From: Cyrtodaria siliqua
Lineage: Eukaryota > Mollusca > Bivalvia > Adapedonta > Hiatellidae
Length of the DNA stretch: 64,000 bases
NCBI GenBank assembly: GCA_037043455.1
Contig: JAWPHD010011527.1
Span: forward strand, 19,135-83,134
Direction: 5' to 3'
Of the stretch, positions 53,877-64,000 are shown one piece after another. Made by a program: the position numbers and the translations under genes. The number at the start of each line of letters is the position of its first letter. Position 1 is the stretch's first letter. The notes below the pieces were generated by a model, which saw nothing but the letters and a program-made list of their open reading frames with translations, ran no database searches and was not told the DNA's origin.

Positions 53877-54615
53877 GGGTATAATTATGTTTATGTGCAG
53901 AAAATAATGGCTTCCAGAGATGTGCTCATTGCTTCCATATTTTGATAAAACAATAACTCAAATAAGTTATATCATTGACTGCAGATCGAGGCTCAGACTC
54001 AAAACATACCCAATGGACATGGAACTATTAGCATGATTAGTATATTAGAGACCTACTCTTCGTTCTGAAAACTGGCTCGTATTAAAAATGATAAACGTCA
54101 TGAACATTGACAGTTTAGAAAGGTGTATTCAACTAACATGCCTATCGACTCTGCTGTCAGACCACACAGACCACACACACTCGTCAGAACACAGATTCAC
54201 AGAAACTCATTGATACAATTTAGAATGTTATCAACGTTATAAACAAAATATGACCTTTATGATGTTAATCGTTTCTGTTTTTTCAAGTAATCACATCATC
54301 AATAGTATGCGGTTAAAATGTTTAACATTTCTAAGTTCCATTTAAAATGTTACATCAACAGATTACGTATACAGTAAGTGGTGTAACTGATTTAAGTTAC
54401 TCGCTAAATAACTTAAGCAAGTTATCTAACTTAAACAAGTTATTTCTTAATCTGAAGGGTCCAACATAACTCATACGAGTTATTGTTTATTATTTGCAAC
54501 ACATATAAATAACTAGATGTCTCAGGAGGTTGATCAATAAGTAATTAGCATAGTTTAAACGAAAGATTCCCCTCGTTATATTGGGTCACCCTTTTGTTGG
54601 TCAGTATTGCCATTG
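53877..54615 (+). repeat. composite repeat block, copy B, second part
   Basis: 'ataattatgtttatgtgcag', 'aaaataatggcttccagaga', 'tgactgcagatcgaggctca', 'aacataaaacttgt'-type motifs and 'aacttaaacaagttat' repeats, as in 47995-48720. Confidence 0.8.
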
Positions 54616-54619
54616 GGTA

Positions 54620-55017
54620 ATTTGTTTTATATTTTGTGATGTAATGGTTACCATCTGCAGAGGCTTTTCTCATTTAGATTCAGGTTTTATTGCACAGTTG
54701 TGCAACCAGACAAACAACTTGGAAAAATACAACATGTGTGGGGGAAAGTAGGAAGGCAAATACATTGAAAATGAATACAGGTGAACTTTTGAGAAATAAC
54801 TTGAAGAGGTTATTTTGCTACTTTAATATATATCATTTGAGTTCTTCGGTAAAACTTCTTAAAGAAGTTGCAACCCTGACTGATAGATGGAGACACAAAC
54901 CCAAAATACAGCAAATTAGCTGGGTGTTATTAGGGAACAGGATTATATATCATGATGATAGACATGCTAGACAGGAGAAAATAATTGTTTTGGGGAATCA
55001 CTGGGTATGGACCTAAT
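54620..55017. other. unassigned sequence with a 108-codon reading frame
   Basis: The plus-strand frame 54690-55016 starts at ATG and shows no recognised domain, no repeat structure and no splice context. It runs directly into the tandem block that follows. I cannot say it is a gene. Confidence 0.3.
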
Positions 55018-55655
55018 TGCAATAAATACTGAAAAGGGGATCCCTTGGAACCAACAAACACAAACAAGAGATAAAAGTAGCAGACTCGGTTATATTGAGT
55101 CTGTTCATGAGAGGTAATGTTAAGTGCAAAACCTCACACGTCTCCTAGCACCGGCTTAAGTGATATTCTACTTTAAAGCCCCTAAAGATCGGGCTGGATG
55201 ATCCCAAAGGACCAGTAAGTAATAACACTACTGATCCGTAGTCGGGGCGACTTTTTACGGCCGCCACACAGCACTAAACAAACTCTAGTGTGAATGTCAA
55301 TAAATACTGAAAAGGGGATCCCTTGGAACCAACAAACACAAACAAGAAATAAAAGCAGCAGACTCGGTTTTATTGGGTCTGTTCATGAGAGGTAATTTAA
55401 AGTGCAAAATCTCTCACACCTCCTAGCGCCGGCTTAAGCGATATTCTGCTTTGAAGCACACATATCGGGTTTGATGATCCCAAAGGACCAGTAAGTAATA
55501 TCACTACAGATTTTTCGTCGGGTTTTTTTTTTACGGCCGCCACACAGCACTAAACCAACGCTAGTGTGAATGTTAATAAGTACTGAAAAGGGGGTCCCTT
55601 AGAACCAACAAACACAAAGAAGAGATAAAAGTAGCAAGTTTATAAAATGACCTCC
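55018..55655 (+). repeat. tandem repeat, about 275-281 bp unit, 2.3 copies
   Basis: 'aataaatactgaaaagggga' starts units at about 55019, 55300 and 55573. Units also carry 'cttggaaccaacaaacacaa', 'ccggcttaagcgatattct', 'tgatcccaaaggaccagtaa' and 'tacggccgccacacagcact'. A single unit lies at 5352-5490 in the TEP gene. Confidence 0.9.
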
Positions 55656-55984
55656 CACAAACAAAATGCATGCAGCTAACACGTGTAGACCTCCTAAATG
55701 CATCTGTGACAAGAAAATGACCATCAGCATTAACAATGTCCAAAGGCTTCATTAAATATAAAAGTGTCATTATCTATATATGCATTTAATCTTAGGTTAA
55801 ACGTGACACAAGTCATATATATAAATTATACCAGTTAGAAGTAATAACGTTGACAAGTTATGGGTAACAGTTGTCATGGTGATATAGGTTGTCATGCAAA
55901 TATGTTTTCATCAGTGATCATTACGTGGCAAATGCAAAATACTTGTATTGTTGAAATGAGTATTATAACTTTATAAAAAGTCTA

Positions 55985-56012
55985 GAGAGAGAGAGAGAGA
56001 GAGAGAGAGACA
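55985..56012. repeat. (AG)n microsatellite
   Basis: About 13 uninterrupted ag units. Confidence 0.97.
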
Positions 56013-56189
56013 GCGGGGGAATTAAATAAGAATTGGACCAATACACCAAAGTTTCTTATGACAAAACATGAAAAAAATAATAAAAAATGCCTTTAGTGAG
56101 ACCCATGGGTTTAACATTACCGTACATCACTTCGCAGCCAACAGCTCGGTCGGGTTACGGGAAACAAATCACTTGTTTGTTTAGGCCTA

Positions 56190-56240
56190 ATAACAAGATA
56201 ACTGAATGCAGTTATAACTTTATAACTGCATTCAGTTATA
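56190..56240. repeat. hairpin: taactgaatgcagttata and its complement
   Basis: 'ataactgaatgcagttataa' directly followed by 'tataactgcattcagttata'. Each arm is itself nearly palindromic. Confidence 0.8.
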
Positions 56241-56269
56241 TAACTGCATCATGTTATTAAGTTAGTCAT

Positions 56270-56503
56270 GGTAGAATTAGTTTGCATTTAAATACAAAAT
56301 AACGTAAACAGATAAATTATCAAAAATAAATGTCATCAGGATCACGAACATGTAAGATGATTGCCTGTTCGAAACAGGTTTTTAAAAAATACAACAACTC
56401 AAATTAACCTTCATAACTGTGTACAGTTATATAACTTTATTAAATTACTTATATTTTTAACAGCCATGGGTTTAACATTAACAGGGCATCACTCTGTAGT
56501 CAA
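56270..56503 (+). repeat. composite repeat block, copy C, left part
   Basis: 'gtcatcaggatcacgaacat', 'gattgcctgttcgaaacagg', 'ggtttaacattaacagggca' match 52600-52790 of copy B. Interrupted at 56504 by RT element copy 3 and resumed at 58264. Confidence 0.85.
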
Positions 56504-58263
56504 GAAATATAAAAAGATCGGACAGGGAAAGTAGCATTCAAGGAGGACAGTAAACCACAAAACACAGAAACAAACACGCAAACAGACAAACAAGAAGGCA
56601 AAAGCAATAATAAATGCAAACGACATCACAAACACAAAAAGGGTTGACAATAGGGCTACCGCCTTGGAACGGTCAGTGGCAAAGTAGGCCACTGGGGGTT
56701 TAAACCGGTTCTAGGGTGCACCAAACCTCACACTTACCCTACTGTCATCCCATTAAAACAGGACAGTGTAAATAAAGAAATCTCCGCCATGATCTAATAT
56801 CTAACCAACAAGGCAGCATCAATAGGCAATATAAGTAAAACACGAATATGCTCGTGTATATATAATACAAAAAAACAATAGCCTAGAAAGCCACAATGAA
56901 GGTACTCAATGACTTTGCAGAAGCCAGAGCAGTAAGAGAATAAACCATTAAGGGCACGACAAGAAAGATCATGGACAAACATCAAAGGCCACCGTCCCTA
57001 TGGGCTTTAGGTAGGCGTCATCATAGGGTCCACAGCCTGTCCGGTCATCGTACAATTAAAGAGGAAAGCATAGTGGCGAACTGTAAAAGGGTCCACCACC
57101 AAGCATGCAGTACGTTGCAAAATGATAGGGTCATAACCTCTTTTGATAAACCTTTTAACAAGTTTAACAAAGATAGTATGAAAGTGATCATGACCTAGAA
57201 TCTTACGAAGTTTATAAATCACATCACCATAGAAGTCAGGTTGTGGTAGTCCTTGTCGCAGAAGAGTCCTTAAATTACTGTTATATTTGGAAAGAAGATC
57301 AGGGTTACGATAATAAAATTTTGCAAAGGTTTTACGAAGTTTATGGTAACGGTAACCCTGATTGAGTAACTTTTTAGTTATACAAAGATTACGAGTATTA
57401 AAGTCCTCAACTCGAGTACAAGCTCTAGAAAAACGAATAAGTTGAGACACATATACCCCATAAGAAGTTGCTCGGGGAACATCCCCATCCAATCCATGGG
57501 GATAATTAACAATGTCAAAATTAAAATCATCTCTCTTGTCATAGATTTTGCTAATTATTTTACCATTTTCAATCGAGAGATCTAAATCAAGAAAAGAAGC
57601 GTTATTATCAGATATATTAGCTTTGTTAAGCTGAAGTTCTTTAGGATAAATATAATTAACCATAGTTGGAAAGAAAGGGTTGTCAATGTTCAATATGTCA
57701 TCCAGATACCGAGAGGTGTCATTAAAGGCTTCAATAACATCTGCCTGGGTATCTGGTGAAAGACTCAACATGAAATCCCTTTCATAGCAAAATAAGAACA
57801 AATCTGCGACAAGTGGTGCACAGTTCGTACCCATAGGGATACGAACAATTTGTCTATAAACGGTGGTTCCATACCTGACGAAAATATTATCTAATAGGAA
57901 GATGAGTGCTTTACAAACTTCATAGCAAGTCCACATAGTATAATTGTCAAAACTGCCGTTAGTAAAAAACGCTTTTATATTATTACATGCCAAAAATGTA
58001 GTATTTTTTCTAGCAAATGTTTTTTGAATAAGAGAATTTAGCTTGTCTTTAATAAGGTGATGTGGTAAGGTTGTATATAGTGTAGAGAAGTCATAAGTGC
58101 TTATTGATGAAACTTGACCTTTCTTGAAAATTTTATCAAAACGTCTCCTGAATTTTTTATAGACCAAAATAAATTAATCCCAGAGTTTTCATAAGTTTTA
58201 TCACAATATAGTTTAACGTGATCTTTAACGGCAGTAAGACAAGAAGTTAAAAGTTTGGAGATA
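56504..58263 (-). mobile_element. RT retroelement copy 3 (Penelope-like, lineage tentative), near-complete RT
   Basis: Longest reading frame 58167-57007, 386 codons. The encoded RT shows STYDFSTLYTTLPH, IPMGTNCAPLVADLF, SRYLDDILNID (both catalytic Asp kept), FLDLDLSIENGK, DKRDDFNFDIVNYPH and SYGVYVSQLIRFSRAC. The SxYTTLPH and MGTNCAP strings are of the kind seen in Penelope-like RTs; no GIY-YIG endonuclease is visible, so the class is uncertain. The frame start is not native: codons for KDHVKLYCDKTYENSG lie upstream in another frame (58260-58140), so there is a frameshift near 58140 and the 5' end is truncated. The 3' UTR runs to 56504. Copies 1 and 2 and three fragments share the sequence. 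Confidence 0.87.
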
Positions 58264-58560
58264 CATGGTCATGCAGCAGGACCTTTTTTTAAGTAATATA
58301 AATTATGTTTATGTGCAGAAAATAATGGCTTCCAGAGATTCACTCTGTCTTTCCATATTTTTAAGTTACATAAAAAATAACTCATATAAGTTATCAATGA
58401 CTGCAGATTGAGGCTCAGACTCAAAACATACCAACTGGACAGGGAACTATTAGTATGATTAGCATATTAGAATCTTACTCTTTCTGCAAACTGTCTCGTA
58501 ATACACTGAGAACTGCCTTGTCGATAAACATGATGGACATAGAACTACAGGTTATGCAGT
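58264..58560 (+). repeat. composite repeat block, copy C, right part
   Basis: 'catggtcatgcagcaggacc', 'aattatgtttatgtgcagaa', 'aataatggcttccagagatt' and 'tgactgcagattgaggctca' match 53877-54070 (copy B) and 47965-48190 (copy A). Confidence 0.85.
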
Positions 58561-58569
58561 ACGTAGCCA

Positions 58570-60250
58570 TTTAGTAAGTTTGGTAACACATCAGCATGCT
58601 CAGAAACCAACGCAAGCATGTAACAGGGAGGAAGCGTGTACAAGGGATTGTCTTCGCCCTCCGCCGTCAGCCTTTATTACTTCTCTTTCCTTTTGTTTAC
58701 TATCTTGTTATTTTAAAAATCTCCCACACCCCACCACCTCATCTTCCTACTCCCGTCATTTTTTATTCCTTGTCTCCTGAGCCCACCTCATACCCTCTCC
58801 CACATATAGCATGTAAATTTGGCCATACCTCTCTGTCTACGATATAATTCATCTCATCTCCCTTTGAGTTTTTTCTCTCAATGTAAGGTATTAAAACTGT
58901 TACCATGGTTACAGGACATACAAAAACGTGTTTCACACAATTGACTTTCAATTGGTATTTAATATTTAACATCATTTTTATTTATCATGTTTATTTATTA
59001 TTTAAACAAATAACATGTTGAACAGCTATCCCGTATAATTTCATTTCCCAAAGTACAGCTACATGTTCATCATATATAAACATGAACGATGAAGTTGTTC
59101 ACCGATGATTATACGAACAAGCCTGCACGAGTTATCTTATTTCATTTTTCAATTTTCCGACATTTAACAGACAATAACTTAAACAAGTTACATTTTTCTT
59201 AGACCCGATGAACCTTCCAATACGATGCGTAGATGCGTACGGGCATTGTTGACTAACTTTACCAGGGAAAGGTACAATAAAGCAGGAAAAAAATACGGCA
59301 TTCGCCGAAAAAAATGCGAAAAGATATAAATATGTGTCTGAAATGACTCAAATTTGATCAATTTTATAAAAAAAAAAATCGCATAAAAATTGGAAAATTA
59401 TCACTCTCCGTCAAGTCAGCTTCCATGCGGTCAATGCTGCTGGTACTTCCCGTCTCGCTTCATGCCCTGAGCACTAGCAATGACGTAAACTACCGCGAAT
59501 TTCAAAATAAACAGCGATTTTCCGAGGATGTTCACTGCAACAAAATAATAACGTGTACAAGATATTTGGAGGATAACTTCAATCAGTTACACCCCTGACT
59601 GTTTATTATCTCCCTTTATAGCAACACCTTTATTACAGAGAGGTTACACCTTTATATTATTTCGTGTTGTTTCGTATATATAGCATCTAAGAAACCAGTA
59701 TATTTACATTTAATTTACTTAAAAAGTATATATATATTCTAATTTGTTTGGTTATCTTTACCTCCTTTCGATAGAATGTGCGTTTAATGATTACAATGGT
59801 TAAATGTTTCCATATGTTTTTATACGTTTTTATTTAAGGGTTGAACTATTGAACTGTTATATGTTTACATGACTTACGTAACCATTTTGAATGCAATTAA
59901 ATACACAAAAACAAATGTGTTCGAGTTAATCCATGCTATACATCCATGTTTATATCAATTTAGAACATTTTCTTAAAAATTACCTTCCTTTATAAAACAA
60001 AAGTTTTACACACTTAAGCTACCGAACTAAAAATACTATCCTGGCTTAAAAGAAGCATAAGACATTGACCATTCCGAAAATGCATATTAGAATTTGCCAG
60101 CTTGAGTGGTACCAATATGTCAACATTTGGGTAGCAGCACACGGCTTAAATATGTCGTGCTTATAATATCATCCGTTCACTGTCTTTCAAACATGTCCGT
60201 ACTCCCCAGGCTATAATACATGTATGATAGATTTTCTTGCTTTTGCGTAG
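58570..60250. other. AT-rich intergenic sequence, no gene seen
   Basis: Overlapping frames of 66-83 codons near 58580-58850 lie in a C/T-rich stretch and show no family. 'tatctccctttata' (59606) and 'taccttcctttataaaac' (59982) are copies of the short motif noted elsewhere. Confidence 0.5.
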
Positions 60251-60269
60251 AGAAGATAATTGGGGGTTA

Positions 60270-60390
60270 TGTGTTGTGGTCAGTGTGTGCTGGGACTCGG
60301 TAGTGATATGTTGTGGTCAGTGTGTGCTGGGACTCGGTAGTGATGTGTTGTGGTCAGTGTGTGCTGGGACTCGGTAGTGATATGTTGTGC
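60270..60390. repeat. 37-bp tandem repeat, three copies
   Basis: 'gttgtggtcagtgtgtgctg' then 'ggactcggtagtgatat', three nearly identical copies. Confidence 0.92.
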
Positions 60391-60399
60391 TATTAAGAG

Positions 60400-62095
60400 T
60401 AGGAGTACCTGATGAACGGAATAAGAAGATATGAAGTATTATAATTGAGAGAGGTTGGTGAGTAAATCTGAATTATCACTAGTTTGTGAACTGTTGGAAT
60501 TGTGCTATTTTATCAATAATAAGTCTGTGATATTTTACATGGGATCGTCTCCCACTTTTCCTGGGAACGATAAACTTCTTATAAAGGTGATGGTGTGATG
60601 ACGGTATATGATGTACTATACAGAGAGCCGTAAAATGATATAGCCTATATCTAGAAGAGTGGTGATACAATCAATATGATATAGTGGTGGTATAGACTGA
60701 TGCAGTCGGTTGATGATCTGTACAGTGAGGTGATATAGCCTGTGCATATGGGATTGGTGATACTATGCATATTATATATTACTTATTGTGAGTTATGCAA
60801 CTAGATGTAAAATATTACATATATAAAAGAATAAATATGGGAAAGGACGTTGAATCATAAACAGTTTACCGTGTTTGACATTTGAATTTATAACTCATAG
60901 TAGAACTTATATTAGTATTGAGTGATTGTCTAAACTCTAGGATATTTCTTTCTGTCTAGTTTATGTTTTCTATCTAACTGTCTTCTTTATTTATTTTTTT
61001 ATTACTTAGTACCCTTCGTTCATTAAAATATAATGAGTATGTTTGTACTACACTGTTCTGATAAACAAATAGATCGACATTTTTAATATAGTCACAAGCA
61101 TGACTTGCACCATATTCTAGGGAAGCCTACGGAACATATATATTTCGTGTTGAAACAAACATTGCTTAATTAGTATGATGTTATGTGTTCCGTCTTATTC
61201 ACTCAACCCAATGTAATATATGATATTCAACGTATAGAGAATAACAGTATGTATACATGAAAACAGCAAAACACATTAAAACATTTACATTGTTTATAAT
61301 TTATTACATGCAAAACAACAACTCGACTCTTTGGATCATTCTTCAACCTGCGGCAGTAAAACGTCTCCCCGCACTTGCAATCAGTACTGTTATTCATTCG
61401 ATCTTTGGAGATCGATGAGCCCGATACTCATATTTACTTATCGGTGGTACATTTTCAATTTCTTTTGTTTTCTTACTTAATTTTTGATTCGGTGGTTCCA
61501 CTACTCCGGCCGATAAAAGGCTCTGGGTATTGTTTAACCACTTATAGGACATGTTGTCTGCTTCTTAATTTAGTCTTTTGGCTGTTACTTGTAATATGCA
61601 GGCTTCATAACCGCGTCCTCCCAACTAAATTCTATTATGTTTATTTCGCTCTTCGGGGCATTTAATTTTATTAGATACTGGGACCATACGCCGTACGACA
61701 TGGGGAAGCAAAGAACTCCATGTCCACCGCCGTATGCATGCCATCTTCGGGATGGTTAAAATTGTGTACTATTGATTTTATTAATATTGAGTTCTGCTCA
61801 AATGGGGCTAGAGGGCGTGAGCGGTAGCTATCATATTTCACTACCGCTCATGAACAGTCTCAATCAAACCGAGACTGCAATATTTCGTATGTGTCGTGCT
61901 CGGCCGTTTCCAAAGGCCCATTATCATACTCTTTTTTTACATATATGTTTAAGATAAACGTGTTTGATGTGTACATCATGTTGCAATTGTATTTTATAAC
62001 ATCTTACTGCCTCGGATAAAATCTAAAACTATTACAAATACGGTTCCCATCGTTTCCTACCAAAACGACTGGTCACAATAATCACATATTAGAAC
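60400..62095. other. AT-rich intergenic sequence, no gene seen
   Basis: A plus-strand frame of 96 codons (61375-61665) and one of 61 (61772-61957) are unrecognised. No splice or domain support. Confidence 0.45.
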
Positions 62096-62104
62096 ATAGA
62101 TATA

Positions 62105-62450
62105 ACTGGTATCTTAAATCGCCTATCAATTGCTGGAAAGTGGAGATAAACGATGTCCTTATTCTATAAAACAAATGCTAAAAAATGATGATAATTGGTG
62201 TTCTTAATCGCCTACTAAATATTGGACAATGGAGATAACTGATTAGGCAACAGAGATAACTGATGCCGTTAATGCATGTTAAAGTTAAACACTAGAAAAT
62301 GGACATAACCGATGTCAAAAATCGCCTTCCAAAAACTGAAAAATGGAGATAACAAATTGCTCTCTTAACCGTTTACCACATACTGGAAAATGTAGATAAC
62401 TAGTATCATTATTCCCCAAACACATATTGGTAAATGGAGATAACTGAAGC
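62105..62450. repeat. degenerate tandem repeat, about 40 bp unit, seven to eight copies
   Basis: Units read roughly 'tactggaaaatggagataac' then 'tgatgtc.ttaatcgccta'. Recurs near 62136, 62222, 62240, 62290, 62335, 62385 and 62430. Confidence 0.75.
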
Positions 62451-63689
62451 CGGTGTAAGGAAAATAATCGACCCCAATAAAATAATGCACATCCGGTCAT
62501 TTTGCTAATGTTGATAATGTTGACTCCATACGTAAAATTCTGAAGGGGGTCAATTTTATTACAGTAGAATAGTAGTAGATTGATCCCTAGATATAACGAG
62601 TATTGTATTTTGTTTCTAATAATATTGTATATGTGAAGATAAGGCCAGTTGTGCATTTTTTATCAAAATAACCAATTACAAATTGAAACACGTCAATGTG
62701 CTATTCGTGCACGCAGCTTTTGTAAGTATGAGTACCAAGATGAATACTGATTTATTTATTTTTATTTTGTTAAGATAGCACACTTATTATCAGATGCATA
62801 TTCACGTGTCCAATAAATGTAGCTATTACATACTTACCTTTAAAGCATCAAATTAAATGACACACTAAAATTGTGATCTGAAAATAAACCTTTCCGATAG
62901 TCTGTACCAAGTTATCGACAATGGTGATTTCTAGACGTCAGTTACTCAGGTAACCCCGCCAAATCGGTTCTCATCTAAATGCCTTCACAGTCGTGGCTAT
63001 CTTAAAGAGACTATATGTTTTTCTTGGTAACGAATATGTATGCATACACATAGACATGATGATATTTAGGCTATAAAAATATGTTAAAAGATGTTTATTG
63101 GCATATGCATCTTAGTTTCAATTGTATCCAGTAATAGAGATATTTAAATGTTTCTTTACTGTGCTTAACATTGGCCCGTTGTTCCAAAACTAAATTGTCA
63201 TGTTTTCGTAAGATAAGACGACATTGCAACAGAAACTTTCTACATAGAATAGTTATATATTCATGACTGTTTCGATTATTTATGAAATTATTTTTGTTTA
63301 GTTGTACGAATACATGAACTCTACCGCGAAGAGCACCTTTAATCGCAGGGTAGCATCAGAAACAAAGTTTTAAGGCAGAATCCGTTGATATACAATACCG
63401 TTACTCTTAAGTTGTTGAAAATGAAGTCTGCATTTAGGATTATTACGACGCATGAGACTACTGGCAGTTAACTATTAGCGTCATTTATCCAGCGATTATA
63501 GTATTAACTTAATAAGATAATCACTGAATAAGTGACGCTTAAAGTTAGATATATCGGCCAAATATACATGTACACATGTGCATGTGGTGTTTACAGTGTA
63601 TACATACGGTTATCTATGGAAGCAGAGGCGTGTGTGCACAAATATTTCATGCGTTCGAGGTAATATTAATTAAGTGTGCACGAGATAAT

Positions 63690-64000
63690 TTGATACCTCT
63701 GGTAGTGATATCGGCTCCTCATTGAGTATCGATACGTCCTCCACATCTAGAATCTATAAAACCTCCCAAATGACTTTGTGGAGTACTTATTACCCTCTAG
63801 ATTGAGTATTGAAATGATTACCCCCACCACCATTGAGTACTGATACCTTCCCAATTTAGTAGTGATAACCCCCTTTCACATTGATTAGTGATCTATAATA
63901 CATATCCATTGAGTATTGAAGGGTATCAATATTCGATGGAGAGATGTTATAGGTGCTCAATGTGGAGGGGTATCAATACTAAATGGGGAGTGTATCAATA
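63690..64000. repeat. degenerate 'attgagtattgatacc' repeats in both orientations, cut by window edge
   Basis: 'cattgagtatcgatacgtcc', 'attgagtattgaaatgatta', 'cattgagtactgatacctt' (63720-63860) face 'agggtatcaatattcgatgg' and 'ggggtatcaatactaaatgg' (63918-64000). Likely a large inverted structure that continues to the right. Confidence 0.7.

Noticed and set aside
54690..55016. 108-codon plus-strand frame as a gene
   Set aside because: No recognisable domain, signal or splice context, and it ends in a tandem repeat block; listed only as unassigned.
57007..58167. 386-codon frame as a host gene
   Set aside because: RT motifs, multiple truncated relatives in the window and insertion inside a repeat block show it is a retroelement.

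Overview
The window looks like nuclear DNA of a lophotrochozoan animal, most likely a bivalve mollusc. It is AT-rich and intron-rich, and full of tandem arrays, SINEs with tRNA-like heads, foldback elements and decayed retroelements. Several repeats (the 'gaccccaggatcatcatttg' block, the 'aagatggccgcc' block, scattered 'ttacctccctttat' motifs) are of kinds I associate with bivalve genomes. The species assignment is inference. I see no bacterial, phage or CRISPR features.

The only host gene I can support is on the minus strand and fills the left third (24133 down to 656, then off the left edge). It encodes the N-terminal half of a secreted thioester-containing protein of the alpha-2-macroglobulin/CD109/TEP family. 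Seventeen exons with GT-AG borders and mutually compatible phases give about 743 residues: a signal peptide, macroglobulin (MG) domains 1 to 6, a Pro/Gly/Met-rich bait segment, and the first residues after it. The thioester, ANATO or CUB and receptor-binding parts lie outside the window. A possible non-coding first exon is near 27.35-27.42 kb. The introns carry a 42-bp minisatellite (22.9-24.06 kb), a 33-bp minisatellite split by a SINE (10.27-11.23 kb), a mariner-like inverted-repeat element (7.70-8.08 kb), (AGT)n, and short pieces of retroelements that are also found at the other end of the window.

From 24.4 to 44 kb there is no convincing host gene. This part holds a 288-bp foldback element, hairpins, SINE copies, a 22-bp minisatellite split by a hAT-like element (30.4-32.1 kb), a dead Ty3/gypsy pol fragment (33.5-34.8 kb, minus), three copies of a MITE with CATTACGTG ends, and a large tandem repeat block (39.3-40.8 kb).

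From 44.4 to 58.6 kb the sequence is a nested mosaic. A composite repeat block is present two to three times (45.6-48.7, 50.07-54.6, 56.3-58.5 kb). It includes two 5'-truncated CR1-like LINEs. Copies of a second RT element (Penelope-like, lineage tentative) are inserted around and inside it; the best keeps a 386-codon RT reading frame with YLDD. From 58.6 to 64 kb I see only anonymous AT-rich DNA with small tandem repeats.

The biology here is one innate-immunity or protease-binding gene with large repeat-filled introns next to an intergenic repeat landscape. I found no multi-gene system.
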